DNA of 64,000 nt, from contig NZ_JAOTIK010000001.1 of the NCBI RefSeq assembly GCF_030116705.1, forward strand, positions 7,654,501 through 7,718,500. Direction: 5' to 3'. This stretch comes from Streptomyces sp. ML-6. GTDB lineage: Bacteria > Actinomycetota > Actinomycetes > Streptomycetales > Streptomycetaceae. Positions 37,353 through 46,191 of this stretch are shown piece by piece. The notes beneath the pieces are model-generated. The model ran no database searches. It saw nothing but the letters and a program-made list of their open reading frames with translations, and had not been told where the DNA came from. Every line of letters starts with the position of its first letter. Within the stretch, counting starts at the first letter, position 1. Made by a program: the position numbers and the translations under genes.

Positions 37353-39340
37353 CGCCGCCCTCCGGGAAGGAGTAAGGACCCGCGGCGGTCGATCACCGTG
37401 GTCAGGTTCATCTGGGCGTCCGATGGAATACGCATGGGGCCGTTCCCGTCCGTCACGAACTGCTGGTTGAGCAGGGCGGTCGAGAGAAGCAGGACGAACG
37501 CCTGGTCCTCCTTGGTGCTGATCCCGTCCGGGGGAGTGGCCAGGACCTTGCGGACCAGCCGCTCGGCGAAGACCGGGTCGATACCGTCGATCTTCTTGAG
37601 TTCCCGCTCCGAGAGAACCAGCTCCAGATAGTCCGGCCGGTGCTCCTGGAAGGCGACGCCGCCCGGGGCGCGGTAGGGCTGCTTGCGCCGGGAGAGCGGA
37701 TCCGCCGGGAGGAGTCCGCGGAACGCCTCCTTGAGCACGGCCTTCTCCTCCCATCCGTCGTCGAAGCGCAGATTGGCCGAGGCGGCGGCGCGCACCACGG
37801 CCGGGTCGAGGAACGGGCAGCGGTTCTCCACCCCGTGGGCGAGCCCCATCCGCTCCCCCTGGCTGGACAGCAGATAGCCGGCCAGCAGGGTCCGGAACTC
37901 CAGCCACTGCGCCTTCTGGGTCGGGGACAGGCCGGCATAGCCGGGCGTGTTCCCGACCAGCGCGAGCAGATCGGCGAACGGCTCGGTGCGGTCCTGGAGC
38001 AGCCGCTGGGCGAACCGACCGTTCTGGTAGCGCAGTTCATGCGAGAACAGCCCCGGCAGCCGCTCCTCGGAGAACTGACTGAGCAGCCCCGCCACATGGA
38101 CCCGGTGCTCGGGTCCGAAGTGGCCGAGTTCCGGATGCAGCACCGCGATCCGGCGCTGCCGCTCCTCGGGGGAGAGGCCGTTCCAGGAGGCGCGCAGCAT
38201 GGTCTCGCGGAACAGCGAGTAGCCGAGGAAGGCCTCGTCCGCGCCTTCTCCGCTCAGGATCGTCTTGATTCCGGCGTCGCGTACGTGCCGCGACAGCAGG
38301 TACATCGGGACGAGGGCCGTACGGAAGACGGGGAACTCGGCGTGGTGGACGGCGGCGGGGAAGTTCTCCGTGATGTCGGCCGTGGAGATCGTGATGGCGG
38401 AATGGCGGGTGCCCAGGTAGTCCGCGACGGAGTGCTGGCTGCCCGACTCGTCGAGGGCCCGGTCCTCGAACTCAACGGAGAAGGTGCGGACCTCGTGGGA
38501 GGAGAGGTCGGTGGCGAGCCTGGTGACGACGGACGAGTCGAGGCCGCCGCTCAGATAGACCCCGACCTCGACATCGCTGCGCAGCCGTACCTCGACGCTG
38601 GTGCGCAGGGTGTCGCGCACCAGCTCGGCCGCCTGGGCCGCCGTACCGGTGAACGGCTCGGCGGTGACGGAGAGTTCCTCATACGTGTGCACCGCGGGCC
38701 GGCCCCCGCGGAGGGTGAGGAAGCTGCCGGGGGGAAGCTGGCTCACCCCCTTGAACGGGGACCGGTCCGGCAGCGGGGTCCAGATCCCGAAGACCGTCTT
38801 CAGCTCATGGGGGTCGAGTGCGAAACGGAAACCCGGGACGGCGCGGAACGCCTTCATCTCCGAGGCGAAGAGGAACCCGCCGGGGCCGCTCGTGTGGAAC
38901 AGCGGGCGCTTGCCGTACCGGTCGCGGGCGAGGAAGAGTTCGTCGGCGACGGCGTCCCGGACGGCGAAGGCGAACGCCCCGTTGAACCGGGTCAGGCAGT
39001 CCGGCCCCCACTGGATCCATGCCTGGAGGACGACCTCCGTGTCCGACCGGGTACGGAACGGCCGGCCGAGCCCGCGCAGTTCCTCACGCAGCTCGATGTG
39101 GTTGTACAACTCGCCGTTGAAGCAGATCCAGTAGCGCTCCGTGGCATCCGACATGGGCTGCGCACCCGTCGCCAGATCGACGATCGCCAGCCGCACGGTC
39201 CCCATGGCGAGACCGTCGTCCAGGTAGTAGCCCACCTCGTCGGGTCCGCGGTGGCGGATCTCCGACAGCATGCCGGCGACGACCTCGGGGCGGGGCTCCG
39301 CACCGGGCGAGGAGGGGACGTACCCCGCTACTCCGCACAC
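37349..39340 (-). CDS. AsnB-like glutamine amidotransferase (starter amidation)
   Basis: The 663-residue protein has the N-terminal Ntn glutaminase domain with nucleophile Cys2 (MCGVAGY), RHRGPDEVGYY and FNGELYNH. The synthetase domain has the pyrophosphate loop SGGLDSSVV near residue 264 and SGEGADEAFLGY. In glutarimide pathways this homologue amidates malonyl-ACP to malonamyl-ACP, the nitrogen source of the imide. Here it sits between the stand-alone ACP and the PKS: the GTG start overlaps the ACP gene by 13 bases and the stop overlaps the PKS start. It contains a TTA codon (37375-37373, residue 656), so expression may depend on the bldA tRNA. An ordinary asparagine synthetase role is unlikely in this setting. 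Confidence 0.92.
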
Positions 39341-39606
39341 GGGGCGCCTCCCGGCGTACCGCTGCGGTCCATCCGGTCGGCCACGAACCTGTCGATCGCC
39401 TCCAGCGTGGCCGGGACCTCCAGCAGGAACTCCGCGCTCTCGATCTCCAGCGAGAATTCCTTCTCCAGGAAGGACATCAGTTGGACGTATCCGAAGGAAT
39501 CGATGATCCCTTCCTTGAAGAGATCGCTCTGCGGTGTCACGTCGTCACCGAAGTCGATCAAGAACTGTTCTTCCACGAACCGAATGATTTTGTCCGTCCT
39601 GGTCAC
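39328..39606 (-). CDS. Stand-alone acyl carrier protein (starter carrier)
   Basis: About 92 residues with the phosphopantetheine site in GIIDSFGYVQL. It is the first gene of the minus-strand biosynthetic operon and overlaps the amidotransferase start by 13 bases. In related clusters the equivalent ACP carries the malonyl unit that is amidated before loading on the first KS, which here has no ACP of its own in front of it. The GTG at 39606 is preferred because AAGGA lies eight bases upstream; an ATG at 39624 and a GTG at 39627 are alternatives. Confidence 0.88.
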   Translation of the reverse strand: MTRTDKIIRFVEEQFLIDFGDDVTPQSDLFKEGIIDSFGYVQLMSFLEKEFSLEIESAEFLLEVPATLEAIDRFVADRMDRSGTPGGAPCAE

Positions 39607-39992
39607 TGACCCATTCCTTGTCATCACGGGGACGTCGCGCGGCGCCCGCGGGGGCGTGCGGGGGCGTGCGAGAACTCCGCCGGGCCGCGTGGTGGTCGCT
39701 GGGAGAGTGCGACTGCGCCATCACCCACCCGTATCGATCGTGGCGAATACCGCCGACGAGATCGGTCGGCGGTCCGGAATTACTTGGCCGCCCCTCATCC
39801 GGTGTCCCTTCCCATTGACCGGTCGCGGTCACACTAAATTTCACTATCAATGGTTCCGCTGATGCCGGTCAAGCGGAACTTATTGATGGACTGGATCGCT
39901 TCGTACGATTCAATGGAAACGGCTACATAGATTCACGTTGCCTGGGTAAAGTCATGCGGCAGCGAAGTTCGTATGTCCTGCGGGAGGTTTTC
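39607..39992. promoter_or_regulatory. Divergent promoter region of the PKS operon
   Basis: This 386-base stretch separates the ACP-AsnB-PKS operon from the plus-strand dehydrogenase gene. It becomes AT-rich at 39830-39950, unusual for the window. An interrupted inverted repeat lies at 39846-39887: ATCAAT-G-GTTCCGCT on the left and AGCGGAAC-TT-ATTGAT on the right. It is a candidate operator for a pathway regulator. No gene is seen. Confidence 0.55.
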
Positions 39993-40655
39993 ATGAAGAT
40001 CGGTGTCATCGGCGCCGGGAATATCGGCGGCAACCTCACCCGGCGGCTCAGCGCGCTCGGTCATGAGGTGTCCGTGGCCAACTCGCGCGGCCCCGGGACG
40101 CTGACCGCCCTGGCAGAGGAGACGGGCGCGACCCCCGCCACCGTCACCGACGCCGTCCGCGACGCCGAGGTCGTGGTGGTCGCTCTACCCCTGAAGAGCG
40201 TGCCCGACCTGCCCTCGGGGCTCTTCGACGGCGCGTCCGGCGACCTGGTCGTCATCGACACCGGCAACTACTACCCCCGGCCCCGCGACGGCCGTATCGC
40301 CGGCATCGAGGACGAGGAGCTGACCGAGAGCCGCTGGACCGAGCGCCAGCTCGGCCGCCCGGTCGTCAAGGCGTTCAACGGCACCTACGCGGAGGACCTG
40401 TTGAACGCGTTCCGCCCGGCGGGCTCGCCCGAGCGGCTCGCCCTGCCGGTCGCCGCCGACGACCCGGCCGCGAAGAAGACCGTCCGGGCCCTCATCGACG
40501 AACTGGGCTTCGACACCGTCGACGCGGGCTCCCTCGACGACTCCTGGCGCCAGCAGCCGGGCACCCCGGTGTACGGGCTGCAGGCCGGCGCCGACGCGGT
40601 CGCCCGAGCGCTGTCCGAGGCGTCCCCCGAGCGCCCGGCGGAGTTTCGCGGCTGA
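39993..40655 (+). CDS. NAD(P)-binding F420-dependent NADP oxidoreductase-like protein
   Basis: The 220-residue protein starts MKIGVIGAGNIGGNLTRRL, a Rossmann nucleotide-binding loop, and has the EVVVVALPLKSVPDL and VIDTGNYY blocks of the NADPH:F420 oxidoreductase-like superfamily (COG2085). GGGAGG before the ATG at 39993 decides the start; the frame is open to 39954. It is the first gene of the plus-strand arm, divergent from the PKS operon. It may supply reduced cofactor or reduce a polyketide intermediate; neither is shown by the sequence. Confidence 0.8.
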   Translation: MKIGVIGAGNIGGNLTRRLSALGHEVSVANSRGPGTLTALAEETGATPATVTDAVRDAEVVVVALPLKSVPDLPSGLFDGASGDLVVIDTGNYYPRPRDGRIAGIEDEELTESRWTERQLGRPVVKAFNGTYAEDLLNAFRPAGSPERLALPVAADDPAAKKTVRALIDELGFDTVDAGSLDDSWRQQPGTPVYGLQAGADAVARALSEASPERPAEFRG

Positions 40656-40723
40656 ACCCGCCTTCGGGGTGGAGAACGCCTAGGTCTTCGCCGCGTGGCC
40701 GGACGGCCTCATCGGCCCGGTCG

Positions 40724-41671
40724 TCACCACCTGACGCGCATGCTCTGCAGGCCGTAGACGATGTCGTTGCGCTTGAACTCGGACTGCGCCAGCGGTTCGG
40801 CCAGCCGGAGCTCCGGTATGCGGCGCAGCAGCGTGGACAGCGCGACCTGGAGCTCGATCCGGGCCAGGTGCTGGCCGATGCGCACATGTGCGCCGAAGCC
40901 GAATGCCAGGTTGGTGCGGACCTGTCGCCCGAGGTCCAGGGTGTCCGAGGACGGGAACACGCTCTCGTCCCGGTTGCCGGAGGGGACGGCCGCGACCAGC
41001 CACTCGCCTGCCTTCACCTCGATACCGCCGATGGTGACGTCCTGGGTCGCATGGCGGAGCAGACCGAACTGGATCACCGACAGATAGCACAGCAGCTCCT
41101 CCACGGCGGTACCGATCAGGTCCGGATCGGCCCGCAACTCGGCCAGCTTCCCGGGGTTCTCCAGCAGCATCAGCATGCCCGGCGTGATCATGTTGGCGGT
41201 GGTCTCGTGCCCGGTGACCAGCAGCAGCACGCTGAGCGTGGCCGGCTCGCCCACTTCCAGCGGCCGGTCGGTATCGTTGCTCCGGGCGATCAGCCGGCTG
41301 AGCAGATCGCCCTGTGGTTCGGCGATCCGCTGCCTGATCAGCTCGCCGAGATACGCCTCCAGCCGCTGGCTGGCCGCGCCCCGGCTGACCTCGTCCGCCT
41401 CGAAGCTCATCAGCACCTGGCTGTCGAGCTGGAACATCTCGTGGTCCTTGTACGGCACCCCGAGCATCTCGCAGATCACCTTCGAGGGGATCGGCAGGGC
41501 GAAGTCCCGCACCAGATCGGCACCGGCGGCACGGTGAATGTTCGTCATGGTGAAAAGCTCCAGAACGGCGGGGTCACTGGGATTTCCGGCGTCCGTGGCG
41601 GTATGAATCCTGAGCGAATTACGATATTCCTGCGGAGGCGTCCTGGCTACTGCTAATGAGTCAGCCGACAC
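40724..41671 (-). pseudogene. Degenerate cytochrome P450
   Basis: The 315-residue frame aligns with bacterial class I P450s from about residue 115 on; the N-terminal third is missing. The I-helix LLVTGHETTANMI is intact. The heme loop reads FGFGAHVRIGQHLAR, with Arg (CGC, 40882-40880) in place of the thiolate Cys, and the ExxR motif reads EELLCYL, with Cys (TGC) in place of Arg. Both fit single C/T transitions. Without the axial cysteine it cannot bind heme normally, so it is very probably dead. Its place beside the PKS suggests it once tailored the product. It also carries a TTA codon near its start. Confidence 0.85.
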
Positions 41672-41840
41672 AAGTCAAACTCATTCTGTCGATCTAGCAC
41701 ATCGCACTCTGTGATCCAGTCCGACCGCAACGCTTCATGGACCTAGGCGATCCAATGCATCGACATAATCATCTTGACCGTGAGAATGTGACTCCTCGAT
41801 AGTGTGAGAGCAATCATTCGACGTGAAAAGGTGGTCCGGC

Positions 41841-42212
41841 ATGACACAGGGCCTGCGTGTGCTCGTCAATGAGTTTCTGCGGCGGCTGGAGGCGTACGAC
41901 TTTTCCGGTGCCCTGGCGCTGTGCACCGAAAAGGCCGTCGTATGGCAGAACGACGGTGAGGGGGAGGTGGCGATGAGTGACCGCCTCGACCATTTCAAGT
42001 CCTTTGTCACCAACGTCGACTCCCTCCGGTACGAGGTGACCCGACAGGTTCACAACGGAAGCGAGCTTTTCCAGCAGCATGTGCTGCGCCTGAATCTGGC
42101 CGGCGGTTCCTCCGATGAGGTCCACGCCGTGGTGTATTTCCGGTTCGAGGACGATCACATCGACCGGATCGAGGAGTACGTCTACACCGCGCCGGAGAAG
42201 AACGCGCGGTGA
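41841..42212 (+). CDS. SnoaL/NTF2-like protein
   Basis: The 123-residue protein has the NTF2-like cone fold pattern: an N-terminal helical pair (RVLVNEFLRRLEAYDFSGAL) followed by strands ending EVHAVVYFRFEDDHIDRIEE. Members act as polyketide cyclases, dehydratases, isomerases or binding proteins. The ATG at 41841 follows AAAGGTGG; a GTG at 41823 is possible. Its place in the plus-strand arm with the CAR, OYE and SDR genes makes it a candidate cyclase or aldolase-like factor for closing the carbocycle. That role is inference. Confidence 0.75.
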   Translation: MTQGLRVLVNEFLRRLEAYDFSGALALCTEKAVVWQNDGEGEVAMSDRLDHFKSFVTNVDSLRYEVTRQVHNGSELFQQHVLRLNLAGGSSDEVHAVVYFRFEDDHIDRIEEYVYTAPEKNAR

Positions 42213-42466
42213 CGCCGCCCACGGCGGACACTCACACGGTCTGCGGAAGCGTCGCGTGACCTTCCGCCCGCCGGGAGGCAGGACTCGGTGCAACGCATCC
42301 GGTGCGGGGCGTCCGTCCCCGCCGGGACGATCCGGTTCTCCCCGGACGAGTGAGGTACCACTCCCCGGTCCCGCGCTGCCCCGGGCCGACGCGGGACCGA
42401 TGTCACCGGCGCCCGCTGACGACCGGTCGGCGTCTTCGGCCGCGTCGACGCGGTGCCGGACGGCCG

Positions 42467-43555
42467 TCAGACCAGGCTCTGGAGCACGGCAGGGTCGTAC
42501 GCGACCGTCCACTCCAACTCGCCGCGGAGGGCCCGCGCCGCCCAGTCGGGGTTGGCCAGCAGCGACCGGCCGACCGCCACCAGGTCGAACTCGTCGCGCT
42601 CCAGCCGGGCCAGCAGTTCGTCGATGCCGGTCGTGTCGGACGGCGTGGTGAAGCCCGAGGTGAAGTCGCCATCGCCGTACTGCCGGACCATGCCGACCGA
42701 GCCGACCGTGACGGCGGGCTTCCCGGTGAGCTTGCGGGCCCAGCCCGCGAGGTTGAGGGAGCTGCCCTCGAACTCGGGGAGCCAGTAGCGGCGACTGGAG
42801 CCGTGGAACACATCGACCCCGGCCTCGGCCAGCGGCACCAGCAACTGCTCCAGCTCGCCGGGGTTCCGCGCGTTACGGGCGTCGTAACGGCCCAGCTTCC
42901 ACTGGGAGAAGCGGAAGAAGACCGGGAAACCCGGGCTGACGGCCGCGCGGACGGCCCGTACCACCTCGGCGCCGAACCGAACGCGGGCGGCGGGGCTGCC
43001 GCCGTAGCCGTCCGTACGCCGGTTGGTCTCGCTCCACAGGAAGCTGTCGATCAGATAGCCGTGGGCGCCGTGTACCTCGACGCCGTCGAACCCGAGCCGC
43101 TCGGCGGTCCGCGCGGCCTCCGCGTAGGCGGCGACGGTGTCGTCGATGTCCCGCCGGGTCATGGCCACACCGGCCGGCCCGCCGTCCAGCCCTATGCCGG
43201 ACGGGCCCTCGGCGGGCGGCTCGGTGGCGGTACGTGTGAGCCCCGTGTGCCAGAGCTGCGGAATGATCCTTCCGCCTGACTCGTGCACCCGGCGCACCAC
43301 ATGGGCCCAGCCGGTCAGCGCCCGTTCCCCGTGGAAGTCGGGCACGTTGTCGTAGGCCCCGGCAGCGGGGCGGTCGATGTAGGTGCCCTCGGTGATGATC
43401 AGTCCGGCCTGGTGGGTAGCCCGCCGGGCGTAGTACTCCGCCACATCGGGACCCGGCACCCCGCCGGGGGACGCGGTTCTGGTCATCGGGGCCATGACGA
43501 TCCGGTTGGGGACCGTGAGGCTGCCCACGGTGAACGGTTCATCGAGACTGGCCAT
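42467..43555 (-). CDS. Old yellow enzyme family ene-reductase
   Basis: The 362-residue FMN protein has the usual family length. It has FTVGSLTVPNRIVMAPMTR, the paired active-site histidines and proton-donor tyrosine in EVHGAHGYLIDSFLW (about residues 160-170), and the FMN phosphate-binding end DLVAVGRSLLANPDW. These enzymes reduce activated C=C bonds. In this cluster it could reduce enone intermediates toward a cyclohexanone, as proposed for cycloheximide-type pathways. The start at 43555 has GGAAGG upstream; the longer frame to 43702 is not needed. Confidence 0.92.
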   Translation of the reverse strand: MASLDEPFTVGSLTVPNRIVMAPMTRTASPGGVPGPDVAEYYARRATHQAGLIITEGTYIDRPAAGAYDNVPDFHGERALTGWAHVVRRVHESGGRIIPQLWHTGLTRTATEPPAEGPSGIGLDGGPAGVAMTRRDIDDTVAAYAEAARTAERLGFDGVEVHGAHGYLIDSFLWSETNRRTDGYGGSPAARVRFGAEVVRAVRAAVSPGFPVFFRFSQWKLGRYDARNARNPGELEQLLVPLAEAGVDVFHGSSRRYWLPEFEGSSLNLAGWARKLTGKPAVTVGSVGMVRQYGDGDFTSGFTTPSDTTGIDELLARLERDEFDLVAVGRSLLANPDWAARALRGELEWTVAYDPAVLQSLV

Positions 43556-43891
43556 CGTTTCCTTCCGAGTCGAATGCGGACCGACGAAGGATTTCCGGTG
43601 GGGAAGTACTTCGGTCACGCTTGGATAGTGCCCGATCGACGGCGTCTTTGGCCACACCGCCCTGATGGAAAATAACAGATCTGCACGAGCGGACTCCTGC
43701 ATTGCATGATGCGATGCACTGCAACGAAATTATTGGGTTGACCCGGTGCACGAGGGCGACGACAGTTGATCCCGTGGCTTTGCATCACAGGGGCAGTTGG
43801 TGCGCTACTTATTTCGTTATCGCAGCCAGGGAATTCCGGCACGATGCGTGCTGTTCCCAGGGCTGCCCGAGAAAGAAAGAGCGGAACCCAC
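43556..43891. promoter_or_regulatory. Divergent intergenic region between OYE and SDR genes
   Basis: A 336-base spacer between divergent starts, AT-richer than average (for example around 43675-43740). It should contain promoters for both genes. GCATTGCATGATGCGATGCACTGC at about 43699-43722 contains overlapping GCAT/ATGC half-sites that could bind a regulator. No gene is seen. Confidence 0.4.
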
Positions 43892-44698
43892 ATGACGAGC
43901 CATGGCCGTTCTCTCGCGCCGTCCGTTGGGGAGCTGGAAGGCAAGCGGGCCGTGGTCACCGGCGGCAGCCGCGGGATCGGCGCCGCGATCGTGCGCAACC
44001 TCCTCGATGCCGGTGCCACCGTGGTCACCTCCGCTCGCAACCCGGACGAGGGGACGCCGTCCGGCGTCACCTTCGTCAAGGCCGACCTCAGTACCTCCGA
44101 CGGGGTGCGCGAGTTCGCCGACGCCGCGCTGGAGACGCTCGGCGGCGTGGACATCGTGGTCAACAACGCGGGTGGCTGCCGTTCCTTCCACAGTGTGCTG
44201 GACCTGGAGAAGGACTGGCAGTACACGATGGACATCAACTTCCTGGCCGCGGTCCGGCTCAACGCGGCCCTGGTGCCCTCGCTGCGCGAGAGCGGCGGCG
44301 GGGTCGTCCTGCATGTCTCCTCCATCGCCACCATCGCGGCCTACCCGATCCTTTACCACTACGCCGCCGCCAAGGCCGCGCTGGAGACGTACAGCAAGGG
44401 TCTGGCCGCCGAGCTGGCGACGGACGGCATCCGGGTCCTCTCCGTGTGCCTGGGCAATGTGGAGACACCCGCCTCGAAGATCGCGCGCGGACAGGCAGTC
44501 GAGTATTTCGGCGGCGTGGCCGACCCGGCCGGCCTCGAAGCCCTCGCCGGGAACTGGGCTGCGGAAATTCCGCTGGGGCGGCTCGGTGCAGCCGAGGACA
44601 TCGCCGAAGCGGTCGGTTTCCTGGTCTCCCCGCGAGCTTCATGGATCACCGGCAGCAATATCGTCATTGACGGCGGAAAGACGGCCGGACTTTCCTGA
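43892..44698 (+). CDS. Short-chain dehydrogenase/reductase
   Basis: The 268-residue classical SDR has the nucleotide loop TGGSRGIGAA, the NNAG motif (IVVNNAGGC), the catalytic serine (HVSSIAT), the YxxxK pair (YAAAKAAL, Tyr near 157) and the C-terminal GSNIVIDGG. It would reduce a ketone or oxidise an alcohol with NAD(P)(H). The start at MTSHGRS is likely, though its ribosome site is weak and the frame is open to 43766. A role in finishing the cyclohexanone or hydroxyl group is inferred from position. Confidence 0.88.
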   Translation: MTSHGRSLAPSVGELEGKRAVVTGGSRGIGAAIVRNLLDAGATVVTSARNPDEGTPSGVTFVKADLSTSDGVREFADAALETLGGVDIVVNNAGGCRSFHSVLDLEKDWQYTMDINFLAAVRLNAALVPSLRESGGGVVLHVSSIATIAAYPILYHYAAAKAALETYSKGLAAELATDGIRVLSVCLGNVETPASKIARGQAVEYFGGVADPAGLEALAGNWAAEIPLGRLGAAEDIAEAVGFLVSPRASWITGSNIVIDGGKTAGLS

Positions 44699-44857
44699 AC
44701 GCCGGGATCTTGCCCCGTCATTCGCGAATAAAGGAATCCGCCCCTTCCTTTCCTCGATGAAGGAATCCGACCAGCTTTTTTAGAGGCGGGGAACCGGCCC
44801 GTCCGTGCGCCGGAGAAACCCGACCTCAGCACACGTAGTCCTGGAAGGACCGACACC

Positions 44858-46054
44858 ATGACCGAGACAGCTGCGGGCGGCCTCCGGGCGTATCCGTTCG
44901 GACCGATAACCCGACTCGACATCGACCCGAATCTGGTCGAGATATGCAGTGAGCAGCCTGTGCTGCGGGTGCGTCTGCCCTTCGGCGGCGACGGCTGGCT
45001 GGTCACCCGGCACGCGGATGTCCGGACCGTGCTGGCCGACCCGCGCTTCAGCCGGGCCGCCGCCGTGGGCGACCATGTGCCCCGCACGGTCGCGGTCGGA
45101 CTGCCCGCCACCTCGATGCTCAGCATGGACCCGCCGGATCACACCCGGCTGCGCCGCCGGGTGGCGAACGCGTTCGCCACCCGCCGGCTGAAGACACTGC
45201 GCCCGCGCGTCGAGGAGATCGTGAACGGCTTGCTCGACACCATGGTGGCCGCCGGCGGCCATGCGGATCTTACCCAGGCCCTCACCTGGCCGCTGCCGAT
45301 CACCGTGATCTGCGAGATGCTGGGCGTGCCCAAGGCCGACCACGACCGGTTCACCGAGTGGGTGGACGGCCTGCTGATGCTCTCCGACCCGGAGCAGTCC
45401 GCCGCGGCCCGGGAGCAGCTTTGTGGATACCTCGCCGATCTGATCGCGCGGCGCCGTACGGCCTGCACCGAGGACCTGCTCGGCGAGCTGGTCGCGGGGG
45501 AGGAGGAAGAACCGCTCGGCGAGGGTGAACTCGTCGGCCTCGGAGTAAGCCTGCTCTCCGCCGGTCAGGAGGCCACCGCCAACCAGATCGGCAACTTCGT
45601 CTACACCCTGCTGACCCGGCCCGGCCTCTGGCGGCGGCTCGTCGACGATCCCGTGCTCATCCCCGGTGCGGTCGAGGAACTCTCCCGGTTCATCCCGATC
45701 AGCGCCACCGCCGGCTTCACCCGGATCGCCACCGAGGACGTGGAACTGGGCGGGCAGATCATCCGGGCCGGTGACGCGGTGGTCGCCGAATTGGGCATGG
45801 CCAACCGCGACCCCGAGGTGTTCGAACGCCCCGAGGAGATCGACTTCGGGCGCGAGCGGGTCCCCCATGTCACCTTCGGATTCGGCATCCACCACTGCCT
45901 CGGTGCCCAACTGGCCCGGATGGAGCTGAACGTGGTGCTCGAAGTCCTGGTCCGGCGGCTGCCCGGACTCCATCTCGCGGTCGAGCCCGACCAGTTGGCC
46001 TGGCGGACCGAGCGCCTCGTTCGGGGCGTGGCCGCACTTCCGGTCGGCTGGTGA
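44858..46054 (+). CDS. Cytochrome P450, intact
   Basis: The 398-residue soluble bacterial P450 has all key motifs: I-helix SAGQEATANQI, ExxR as ELSR (near residue 274) and the heme loop FGFGIHHCLGAQLAR with Cys347. GGAAGGAC precedes the ATG. It lies directly upstream of the carboxylic acid reductase gene in the same direction. It probably hydroxylates or desaturates the polyketide; it is the only functional-looking P450 of the two here. No dedicated ferredoxin gene is present, so general redox partners must serve. Confidence 0.92.
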   Translation: MTETAAGGLRAYPFGPITRLDIDPNLVEICSEQPVLRVRLPFGGDGWLVTRHADVRTVLADPRFSRAAAVGDHVPRTVAVGLPATSMLSMDPPDHTRLRRRVANAFATRRLKTLRPRVEEIVNGLLDTMVAAGGHADLTQALTWPLPITVICEMLGVPKADHDRFTEWVDGLLMLSDPEQSAAAREQLCGYLADLIARRRTACTEDLLGELVAGEEEEPLGEGELVGLGVSLLSAGQEATANQIGNFVYTLLTRPGLWRRLVDDPVLIPGAVEELSRFIPISATAGFTRIATEDVELGGQIIRAGDAVVAELGMANRDPEVFERPEEIDFGRERVPHVTFGFGIHHCLGAQLARMELNVVLEVLVRRLPGLHLAVEPDQLAWRTERLVRGVAALPVGW

Positions 46055-46191
46055 GACACCCCGCCGTGCGCCCGGCACCGTGACATGTGCCGGAGCCGGC
46101 TTCGGCAGGGGCGCACCGCCGGGCCGTCCCGGTGCCCACCCGCTCGCATATGACCCGGCGACCTCGCCGCAACGCCAAGGGAGAGCTGTTC

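Noticed and set aside
37353..37907. N-terminal extension of the PKS frame
   Set aside because: It overlaps the conserved end of the amidotransferase gene; the ATGA-coupled ATG at 37352 starts right at the KS.
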